Positions 57,881-64,000 of a stretch of 64,000 bases of DNA are shown one piece after another. Numbering within the stretch: position 1 is the first letter of the stretch; every line of letters begins with the position of its first letter. The notes under the pieces are model-generated. The model ran no database searches, was not told where the DNA came from, and saw only the letters and a program-made list of their open reading frames with translations. The position numbers and the translations under genes were made by a program. The stretch is from a virus, in IMG/VR virus record IMGVR_UViG_3300047548_001236, positions 218,856-282,855 of that record; one strand, 5' to 3'.

Positions 57881-58371
57881 CGTTTAACTCCCATAGCTGC
57901 GAACGAGTTGTAAAGGTCGACCTCCGACACGAAAATTTTCTCCCATCCTCTTGCTTCAAAATAATCGCGGATAAACTGAGGAAGAAGAATATTGACGTGC
58001 TTTCTGTTGTTCCATGGTCTCCAGTATTCTTGTGAGTAGTGTGGCAGATATAGGAACATTACACCGCCTGGCCTGATCCTCGTGGACCAGTAATCAAGCA
58101 CTCCAACCCAATCTGGAAGATGCTCTAAACAATGTGAAGAGAAGATGTAGTCGTATTGGTGGTCTGGAAGATTGTTTGCATGATATTCGTCATCGACAGA
58201 CAGGTCAATCAACCTTGCTCCTGGAAATTTCCACTGCTCGTTTCCACCCCCGATATCTAGCCCCTCGCCGCGTAGAACCTCTTTTGCAAAAGGCATTATA
58301 AATCTAGCTGCATTACCGTTTGTTTGAAAAGCAGGATATTGGCCTTCTTTGAAAACTACTGTATCGATCAT
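57877..58371 (-). CDS. SAM-dependent methyltransferase (class I)
   Basis: 164 residues. EGLDIGGGNEQWKFPGA (motif I), YIFSSHCLEHLPDW (motif II) and RPGGVMFLYLPHY (motif III) define a methyltransferase-11-like enzyme. Coupled by ATGA to the glycosyltransferase gene upstream. Confidence 0.82.
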   Translation of the reverse strand: MIDTVVFKEGQYPAFQTNGNAARFIMPFAKEVLRGEGLDIGGGNEQWKFPGARLIDLSVDDEYHANNLPDHQYDYIFSSHCLEHLPDWVGVLDYWSTRIRPGGVMFLYLPHYSQEYWRPWNNRKHVNILLPQFIRDYFEARGWEKIFVSEVDLYNSFAAMGVKR

Positions 58372-59159
58372 CTTAGTCCTTCCATGTTTAATACTTGCTC
58401 GACATTCTCACCTTTTGACGGTAGATGATCCTTCAAGAAGAAGTGTATAAAATACGAGTCTTTTAGGTAAAAATCTTCGATCCCTTTGTATAGCGCATTC
58501 CATCTCCAGTTGAGGCGCTTGTATTTGACACCGTCTTTACGAATCCAGTAGTTTAACAAAGTTTGATCTGTAGACCATTTCCAGAATCCAAGACCATCAA
58601 TGAAACGCTTGAATTCTGGACGAGCAAGAAACTCTGCAGGTGTCTGACCGTTGAGGTACTTCTTGATCTCGCTGCTGAAAATCATCAGACCCATATTCAT
58701 AAACTCGTAGCCACGTTCGTTTTTCTTCCAATCGATGTCGGTTAGCGTCTCGTACTGTTCTCTCGAGTAAGCTGAAATCTTGCCAAAATATGCTCTGGTG
58801 AGCGGCATCTCTCTCTCGACCACAGCTCCAAATTCCGAACCGTCGTCCAGCTCAGCAAATATATTTGGTGCATTTTCTCGGATGTAGATATCCGAATCGA
58901 TGATAGCTATTCTATCATACTGATCGAGATATGAAAACGCATTTTCCTTCTCGTATATAGGTAGATAGCCCAGTCTTCCATATGAAGCTGAGCTGCGATT
59001 TGTTACCTTGATGTCTGGAACTATTTTTAGGATGGGTTCTCGCTGAACAATATGATCAAACCCATGCTTTTTACAATATCTTGCTACCGATGCAACACAG
59101 TAGTCGTACAGTTTCAGTTTTGGTCCTACATAGACCTGGTATATCATACACTTCTTCAT
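58368..59159 (-). CDS. GT-A glycosyltransferase with DxD motif
   Basis: 263 residues from the ATG at 59159 after GGGAGAG. IAIIDSDIYI supplies the DxD metal site of GT-A enzymes (GT8-like), and FMNMGLMIFS and STDQTLLNYW are usual acceptor/donor loops. The leader holds a hairpin and a late promoter. It starts the sugar operon. Confidence 0.8.
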   Translation of the reverse strand: MKKCMIYQVYVGPKLKLYDYCVASVARYCKKHGFDHIVQREPILKIVPDIKVTNRSSASYGRLGYLPIYEKENAFSYLDQYDRIAIIDSDIYIRENAPNIFAELDDGSEFGAVVEREMPLTRAYFGKISAYSREQYETLTDIDWKKNERGYEFMNMGLMIFSSEIKKYLNGQTPAEFLARPEFKRFIDGLGFWKWSTDQTLLNYWIRKDGVKYKRLNWRWNALYKGIEDFYLKDSYFIHFFLKDHLPSKGENVEQVLNMEGLR

Positions 59160-59179
59160 TATCTCTCCCATCATAGAAA

Positions 59180-59205
59180 GAAAGGTGGAAGTAACTCCAC
59201 CTTTC
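59180..59205 (-). promoter_or_regulatory. 5' leader hairpin of the sugar operon
   Basis: A 10-bp perfect stem (GAAAGGTGGA / TCCACCTTTC) with a six-base loop, starting about 5 bases after the expected transcript start. It is followed by TTTCT on the minus strand, so it could also end readthrough transcripts from upstream. Confidence 0.6.
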
Positions 59206-59216
59206 ACAATCACAAG

Positions 59217-59224
59217 TATTTATA
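59217..59224 (-). promoter_or_regulatory. T4-type late promoter of the sugar operon
   Basis: An exact TATAAATA reading leftward, about 58 bp before the glycosyltransferase ATG, in the gap before the operon. Confidence 0.75.
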
Positions 59225-59230
59225 TGCGAA

Positions 59231-59389
59231 TCACCAACGTTGTTGGAAAGGTGCGCGTCCTTTATCTATTTCGCGCATTCTTCTTTCAAGATCAACGTGA
59301 TCGACAGCTTCGCTAAGATATTTCTCTTCGTCGGACATCGTCTTCGAGCCGTGTACAAGATTTCTAAGAGCTTGAAAAAGTAACATCAT
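59231..59389 (-). CDS. DUF3563-like small protein
   Basis: 52 residues. EEKYLSEAVDHVDLERRMREID matches the DUF3563 motif (small proteins of proteobacteria and phages). The ATG overlaps the upstream stop. The function is unknown. Confidence 0.7.
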   Translation of the reverse strand: MMLLFQALRNLVHGSKTMSDEEKYLSEAVDHVDLERRMREIDKGRAPFQQRW

Positions 59390-59565
59390 TTTGCGAACGA
59401 AGCTCCAAGCTCATGTACCTTACCCATTTTGACCATCGTCAAAATGTAATCGTACGATTCGTGCTTATACTCAGATGACCACAGCATGTATGCTATCTCG
59501 CGCTGTGCCTTTTCGTGACGGGACTCGATCATCGCATCCCACAAACCAATGAAGAAACTCTTCAT
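59386..59565 (-). CDS. Small helical protein
   Basis: 59 residues from the ATG at 59565 after AAAGGAG. Helical, aromatic (SFFIGLWDAMIESRHEKAQ). Coupled by ATGA to the DUF3563-like gene. The function is unknown. Confidence 0.65.
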   Translation of the reverse strand: MKSFFIGLWDAMIESRHEKAQREIAYMLWSSEYKHESYDYILTMVKMGKVHELGASFAK

Positions 59566-59676
59566 TTTCTTTCTCCTTTCCGTAACAATACAACTGATAT
59601 TTATTGCACTATATCATGAAAAGTCGTGTTCCGGTCAGGGTATTTGCGAATAGCTGCTTTCACATAAAGTGGACGA

Positions 59677-60984
59677 TCAAGTAATCTCTTGCCAAGCAAT
59701 CGATCCAAGAGCATCGTCGCCCGCTGCTGCACCTGTAGCAATCAAGCTGAATACTGTGCCTTTGTTAGACGCGGCAAATGGATTACGTTCCAACTGATAC
59801 GAGAATACATCAGCAGTCTTGAGATTTGTCGTTTGACCACCAGCGCCCGACGCAACGTTGACAAATCCCTGAGCAAGAGTTCTTCCGCCTGTGATTGCAG
59901 TGGCGGTGATATCGTATTCAATAGACGACTCGGATGCCACGTTTGCCCATTGAGCTCCTGTAAGCGTTCCGCCAACAACAATCTTCCAATTGTAACGTGT
60001 GTTATTCCCCACACCAAAGAATTCAACATCTGTCGGAACCACAATTGCATCAGCTCTCGTGTCTTTCAAACGTATTGATATGATTGGTGTGAATGTTCCA
60101 GCTGTAGGAATGTCCTTGGGTGTCATCAATGGTATGCCAATTGTGAAGGAACGGCCCCGAAGGTCGTAACCACCTTCGGATATCACAGACGTACAAACAA
60201 TTTTTGCAGTGCTAGGCACGGCCGTGTTTGCAGTGTTTTCAATCTCCATGCGTACAGGCAAGCACGCTGTTCCCATGTACGTAGTTTCAATCCTATTAGC
60301 GTGGTGGAATGAATGACAGTGAATCAGCTTACCGTCAATCACAAAACCGTTACGGACTGTGCCTAGTCCCAACCATTCGATGTCGGTAAACATGATTTGT
60401 GCTTTTGTGATGTCGAGAACAAGTCCGCTAGGACCATCCCCATCAAGAGGATCGACATTCCACTGCGACTGCGGAACTTTGGTTTCTCTTAGTGAGCCGC
60501 TTGAGAATGAACGCTCAACGAAGAACAACTCGTTGTTTGCAAGTTCAAGAAATATACCGTTCTGCTCTCCAAAATATCCATAACGCTGGCGCAAACCGTT
60601 TTGTGGAGGGGCGAGAACAAACGTTTGTAGAATTTGTAGTGATTTGCCAGGCTGGTACGCAAACACTCTAGACGATTCTCTTTTGACAACGTCACCTGCG
60701 GTTGTACCAACATTGCAAAGGACTATACTAGAATTTGGGTCGTGAACAGTGTTAGCCGCTCCAGCAGTGAACTGACTTATTCTTCCGTTGTCTTGGAACC
60801 GATGAAATGAATCAAATAAAGTGAACGGATCTGACGTTCGAGCTCTACCAAATGCATCAACGGCCATACCACTTGGGTTGGCTGGGCCAATCATATTACC
60901 GTATTGATCGGCCAACATGACAACTTCAAAAAGGGTCTTGTTGTCACCGAGATATCTATACGTATCTTTTCTATACTGAGCCAT
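59677..60984 (-). CDS. T4-like phage structural protein
   Basis: 435 residues. DAFGRARTSDPFTLFDSFHRFQ near residues 42-63 is the hallmark of a virion protein found across T4-like marine phages. The rest is beta-rich, suggesting a capsid- or tail-associated surface protein. A late promoter lies about 35 bp upstream. Confidence 0.82.
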   Translation of the reverse strand: MAQYRKDTYRYLGDNKTLFEVVMLADQYGNMIGPANPSGMAVDAFGRARTSDPFTLFDSFHRFQDNGRISQFTAGAANTVHDPNSSIVLCNVGTTAGDVVKRESSRVFAYQPGKSLQILQTFVLAPPQNGLRQRYGYFGEQNGIFLELANNELFFVERSFSSGSLRETKVPQSQWNVDPLDGDGPSGLVLDITKAQIMFTDIEWLGLGTVRNGFVIDGKLIHCHSFHHANRIETTYMGTACLPVRMEIENTANTAVPSTAKIVCTSVISEGGYDLRGRSFTIGIPLMTPKDIPTAGTFTPIISIRLKDTRADAIVVPTDVEFFGVGNNTRYNWKIVVGGTLTGAQWANVASESSIEYDITATAITGGRTLAQGFVNVASGAGGQTTNLKTADVFSYQLERNPFAASNKGTVFSLIATGAAAGDDALGSIAWQEIT

Positions 60985-60999
60985 TGAAATTCACTACCT

Positions 61000-61233
61000 T
61001 TACCTGCTAGATGGCTTATTTATAGCTGAACGTAATCTCCGCTCAATGATCCGTTGAGTATTATCCAAGTGTTTTTCTTCGCTGTCAATACCACTAACCC
61101 AAGCCACCTCAGCGTCGAGGCTATTGACGAGTGGCTTGGATTGAGTGCGATAAAATTGTAAGGCTTTTCTGAGCAGTATAAGAGCTAGTTTGTTCATCCA
61201 TAGGTTCTTACGGATCTTCATGCGAGCCTTCAT
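61000..61233 (-). CDS. hypothetical small basic protein
   Basis: 77 residues from the ATG at 61233, behind GGAAAA; an ATG at 61245 is possible. The start is very basic (MKARMKIRKNLWMNK). Its 3' end contains the late promoter of the structural gene. The function is unknown. Confidence 0.55.
   Translation of the reverse strand: MKARMKIRKNLWMNKLALILLRKALQFYRTQSKPLVNSLDAEVAWVSGIDSEEKHLDNTQRIIERRLRSAINKPSSR
61017..61024 (-). promoter_or_regulatory. T4-type late promoter of the structural gene
   Basis: An exact TATAAATA reading leftward, 33 bp before the structural-protein start, and inside the end of the small upstream gene. Confidence 0.65.
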
Positions 61234-61248
61234 TTTTCCAAACATATC

Positions 61249-62853
61249 TCATACGCGTATTGTGCATTTACCATTGATGACGTTGATAAGCTGACGCTGT
61301 CCGTTTTCATAGACTAGACAGCATGTTTGGGTCCAAGATGTGGGACCTCTGTTGTAACCAAGATCCAACTTCGTCATGGTTCCCACGCGGAACACACCTC
61401 TATGAATAGCAGCAGAATGCGCATGACCAATAACACAGTTTCCATATGTCTTCTCAAGAGTTGCGAGCGAAGGTTTTGCACCATTCATCCCAAGATCGCC
61501 GTGCGAACCACATTCAACGTCACCGATCTTGTAGCTGGAATCTCGAGTAAGAAAAGTCCAGTGTTCTGGAACACGTTGCTGCACAACCTCAAATCCTCGT
61601 TTGAGGACGTCTTTTTTCTCGAAAAGAGCTGTAGCTATCTTGAGGCTTGTGTAGTGGTTTGTGGGATCGCTGATGTAGCGGCCTTCTTGAAGATATCGTG
61701 TTAGGAATTCGTCGTGGTTTGACTTGACAATTACCACTTCCCGAGGATTGAGGTAGCCGTCAATGTAATCAATCAAACCATATGTGTCTAATAGTTCTTG
61801 ATATAGATCGTGATATCCTTGCATCTCCCTAATTGCACGAGCAGCAATTGTTGTTTCGTGATGGTTGATACTAAACCCGTCAAAGATATCGTGCAGGAAC
61901 ACGCGATTGATCTCCATCGTCGATGCAAGCTCGAGAACGGGTTTGAGAGCTTCATCATCGACGTTGACAGCATGCAAATCGCCAAACACGAGGTTTGTCT
62001 CAACTGCAATGGTAGATCCATCAGGATTATATTGCGTTCCGAGATCAATGAACGATCCATCACTATCTGCTTGGATTTGACGGAAATGGAACACACGATC
62101 GTCCTGGATCTCAATGACAATCGCTCCAATTACGTGATCTTTTTCTGCGATATAAGACAAGCGCTTTGATACGAACGTCTCTGTGTAGTATCGCGGAAGC
62201 GTGCAAGCTCCTGTCGTCATGATCGAGTAATTCGTGCCACGGTTGTTGCCAGAAGGCACAAACTCCAAGAACTGTTTCGTTCCTGCAAACACGAACGATC
62301 CGTCTCTGTTTCCAATGCGAGACAGTCCGGTGATCGGACGGATCTGCTTCGCTGATACCTGAATGCTACACAAGCTGATGTTGTTGTTCAACAACGTATC
62401 CTTCGATACAAACATGTACTTGGGGTCAGAGAATACACTAGCAAAAACGGCTGTCTTATTTTCGAAGCTATTGGTGACACTTTCACAAGGCATGACAACA
62501 ATCTGTGCATCGTGCTCCTTGCTATATGTGTCAAGAGCTTTAAGGAATCCTTCATGTGGGGGTGAATCAGCAACAGCAGTTGTTACGATGAACGTTTTTG
62601 TGCTGTTTACACTTGCGCTACGTTGATCTGAGAACACATCATCTAATGACATGAACATATTGGACAGATCAGAGGAGTGCTCTTGATCCATGTGTTGATG
62701 AAGCTTCTCGATTCCACCAAAGCGTGAGCGTATGGCATCACGTGTAATGCCATACTTCAAGAAGTCTGCGTATGTCGGTCTTGTGTTGGTATCGGCAGCG
62801 ATGGTCAAATAATGTTGTATTATTTGCTGCCGTTTATCGTTTAGAGTTGTCAT
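61249..62853 (-). CDS. HTH-metallophosphoesterase protein (A1-like)
   Basis: 534 residues. The N-terminal 60 residues look like a helix-turn-helix (TYADFLKYGITRDAIRSRFG). A calcineurin-type phosphoesterase domain follows: VFGDLHAVN, FLHDIFDGFS, VIVKSNHDEF, SHGDLG and VIGHAHSAA give the metal ligands in order. The layout resembles the first-step-transfer A1 protein of T5-type phages, but this is a tentative link. It may degrade or process DNA early or during packaging. Confidence 0.7.
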   Translation of the reverse strand: MTTLNDKRQQIIQHYLTIAADTNTRPTYADFLKYGITRDAIRSRFGGIEKLHQHMDQEHSSDLSNMFMSLDDVFSDQRSASVNSTKTFIVTTAVADSPPHEGFLKALDTYSKEHDAQIVVMPCESVTNSFENKTAVFASVFSDPKYMFVSKDTLLNNNISLCSIQVSAKQIRPITGLSRIGNRDGSFVFAGTKQFLEFVPSGNNRGTNYSIMTTGACTLPRYYTETFVSKRLSYIAEKDHVIGAIVIEIQDDRVFHFRQIQADSDGSFIDLGTQYNPDGSTIAVETNLVFGDLHAVNVDDEALKPVLELASTMEINRVFLHDIFDGFSINHHETTIAARAIREMQGYHDLYQELLDTYGLIDYIDGYLNPREVVIVKSNHDEFLTRYLQEGRYISDPTNHYTSLKIATALFEKKDVLKRGFEVVQQRVPEHWTFLTRDSSYKIGDVECGSHGDLGMNGAKPSLATLEKTYGNCVIGHAHSAAIHRGVFRVGTMTKLDLGYNRGPTSWTQTCCLVYENGQRQLINVINGKCTIRV

Positions 62854-62882
62854 TCAATCCATCATCTGTTGTTGTTATGGTT

Positions 62883-62890
62883 TATTTATC
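62883..62890 (-). promoter_or_regulatory. Late-type promoter variant (GATAAATA)
   Basis: A one-base variant of TATAAATA about 37 bp before the metallophosphoesterase start, in the gap after the replication genes. Weak evidence on its own. Confidence 0.4.
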
Positions 62891-63401
62891 AGGGCCGAAT
62901 TTCGGACCCGTTAATTTTCACAGCAGTGATGGAGTCCAGAGAAAACGAGCGGATGACCACCTTGTTCTCGATTCCTCCCTGTGATTCCTCATTTTCCTTA
63001 ACGACGGGAATCCCTTCGATGTCATCTTTGTCGGTTTCGACGCCATCGACCAGATAAACGCTTTTGCCAGGAGAGACGAAGATGCATTCCAGGTACTTCT
63101 TGCCGTTGTGATCGATGAACGGGCTTTGCTCGATTCGTTGACCCCACGCACGTTTGCCAAGCACAAAAGTAGAAGGATCTTTACCTTCTTCGGCCATACG
63201 ACGCTTGATCATGTTCTCATAGCCGTTTTGTTCGGTGCTATTGAACACCATCACGTTAGCTCCACGAGTTGCTTTCTGCACACGACCTTGCAGTGGATTC
63301 TTCTTACCACCAGTCAGCTTGACGTCGGTAAGAGTGTCCAGGCTGATGAACGTCACACCTTTGACGTGATCGACAGCAGACTTGAGAGTTTGGTAATCCA
63401 T
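62889..63401 (-). CDS. Conserved phage protein of unknown function
   Basis: 170 residues after AAAGGAG. The pattern GRVQKATRGANVMVFN, NGYENMIKRRMAEEGKDP and KRAWGQRIEQSPFIDH is conserved in many large phages, and the C-terminus has VVIRSFSLDSI. It may be a structural or single-strand-DNA related protein; unproven. Confidence 0.8.
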   Translation of the reverse strand: MDYQTLKSAVDHVKGVTFISLDTLTDVKLTGGKKNPLQGRVQKATRGANVMVFNSTEQNGYENMIKRRMAEEGKDPSTFVLGKRAWGQRIEQSPFIDHNGKKYLECIFVSPGKSVYLVDGVETDKDDIEGIPVVKENEESQGGIENKVVIRSFSLDSITAVKINGSEIRP

Positions 63402-63429
63402 GATGTATCTCCTTTGATTTCAATATATC

Positions 63430-63627
63430 TCAATATGCCTGGCCAGTCAACTCATAACCGACAGCAACGAACGAAGGTGTCCATCCTGCAAAGCCAGAAC
63501 CGAGATTAAGTTTACGGCACAGTCCACGAGCTCGTTCCTCCGATGTGCGGAGTTCGATTGTCGTATCGGTATCGACCTCGATAATGTCGAAAGTGCCTTT
63601 GTCGTTCTTCGTCACCTTGTAGCTCAT
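63430..63627 (-). CDS. hypothetical small protein
   Basis: 65 residues, coupled by ATGA to the helicase gene. Beta-alpha fold (GTFDIIEVDTDTTIELRTSE). The function is unknown. Confidence 0.7.
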   Translation of the reverse strand: MSYKVTKNDKGTFDIIEVDTDTTIELRTSEERARGLCRKLNLGSGFAGWTPSFVAVGYELTGQAY

Positions 63628-64000
63628 GATAACTGATCTCCTGTGTCAAATAGCTGTTTCTTACCACGTCGTATAGGCTTGTTCTCGTCACCCCACTGTT
63701 CAGCAAACGCACTCTTGTCAAACGTAGAAGTGTCTTGCTGAGCAGCAGTACTCGCCTCCGATGTCACATTCTTCTGTGCACTCTCTTCTAGATTGTACAG
63801 CTTCATCTTCGAACGGTCAATCCCAACAACAAACCGTCTGTAGTAGTTAATGTCACCCCATCGATTCTTCAACTGTTTAATCATCACCTGGCCAAGATTG
63901 TCCAGTTCCTCTGATGTGATAAGAGCGAAGATTGCGTCAGCGGTATGGGTGATACCCATTGATTCGGACGTGTTGGTTAGATCGACGTCTGAGTTGTCAT
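63624..64000 (-). CDS. Replicative DNA helicase C-terminus, T4 gp41 type (5'-partial)
   Basis: The frame is open to the right edge, so only about 125 C-terminal residues are seen. Segments DVDLTNTSESMGITHTADAI, FALITSEELDNLGQ and IKQLKNRWGDINYYRR followed by FVVGIDRSKMKLYNLEE match the last part of the DnaB-like RecA fold in gp41 helicases. It works with the gp61-like primase encoded at 41.8 kb. Confidence 0.82.
   Translation of the reverse strand, partial: DNSDVDLTNTSESMGITHTADAIFALITSEELDNLGQVMIKQLKNRWGDINYYRRFVVGIDRSKMKLYNLEESAQKNVTSEASTAAQQDTSTFDKSAFAEQWGDENKPIRRGKKQLFDTGDQLS

Noticed and set aside
62883-62890. GATAAATA as a strong late promoter
   Set aside because: Only a one-base variant; kept as a weak feature, not as a finding.
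1-64000. tRNA, rRNA and CRISPR arrays
   Set aside because: No cloverleaf-like sequence or regular spacer-repeat array was seen; the gaps between genes are too short for tRNA clusters.

Overview
The window is 64 kb from the genome of a large, tailed, double-stranded DNA phage of the T4 superfamily (myovirus type). The main signs are a T4-type DNA ligase (gp30), a Dda-like helicase, a gp61-like primase, the C-terminal end of a gp41-like replicative helicase at the right edge, T4-type late promoters (TATAAATA), N-termini resembling T4 capsid-targeting sequences, tight ATGA/TGATG/GTGA gene overlaps and dozens of tiny ORFs. No tRNA, rRNA, CRISPR array, integrase or transposon was seen. The host cannot be named. 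A monomeric B12-dependent ribonucleotide reductase, spanins and LPS-type sugar genes point to a Gram-negative host.

Layout. (i) 1-6464, plus strand: four large His/Asp-rich genes, probably virion internal proteins, of which three carry leucine-rich-variant-like helical repeats. They end at a strong terminator (about 6468-6489) facing the minus-strand genes. (ii) 6492-36 kb, minus strand: early/middle genes for DNA metabolism and takeover. These are a ligase, a nucleotidyltransferase-like protein, a metallophosphoesterase gene split by an HNH-like ORF, Dda, a four-gene NAD salvage set (nicotinamide phosphoribosyltransferase, NMN adenylyltransferase-Nudix, NadR-like, PnuC), a Thg1-like 3'-5' polymerase, an HD hydrolase, a polynucleotide-kinase-like gene with a frameshift, a ClpP-like protease, a NADAR protein and many small accessory ORFs. 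A plus-strand HNH homing endonuclease with its own late promoter sits inside the NAD cluster. (iii) 36-43 kb: a SleB-like hydrolase, a nucleoside deoxyribosyltransferase-like protein, class II RNR, ThyA, DHFR and primase. (iv) 43-52 kb: the lysis cassette (holin-like protein, overlapping spanins, GH19 endolysin) and late virion genes. (v) 52-59 kb: a glycan cassette with three GT25-like glycosyltransferases, a HAD phosphatase, a cupin, separate HldE-like kinase and nucleotidyltransferase genes, two heptosyltransferase-like proteins, two methyltransferases and a DxD glycosyltransferase. (vi) 59-64 kb: virion proteins, a large HTH-metallophosphoesterase, and the edge of the replication module.

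How the genes fit together. Seven close matches to sigma70 promoters (TTGACx, exactly 17 bp, TATATY or similar) drive early/middle blocks, and TATAAATA-type sites precede late blocks. Nucleotide genes (RNR, ThyA, DHFR, deoxyribosyltransferase) feed replication. The NAD genes could restore NAD+ drained by host defences or by infection, and the NADAR protein could reverse ADP-ribosylation. The sugar cassette looks able to build or transfer a nucleotide-activated heptose-like sugar. The most unusual items are the duplicated metallophosphoesterase 5' end around the HNH-like ORF, the family of short N-terminal tags ending in a T4-prohead-protease-like site, and the degenerate nucleotidyltransferase domain fused to an Arg-rich virion protein.
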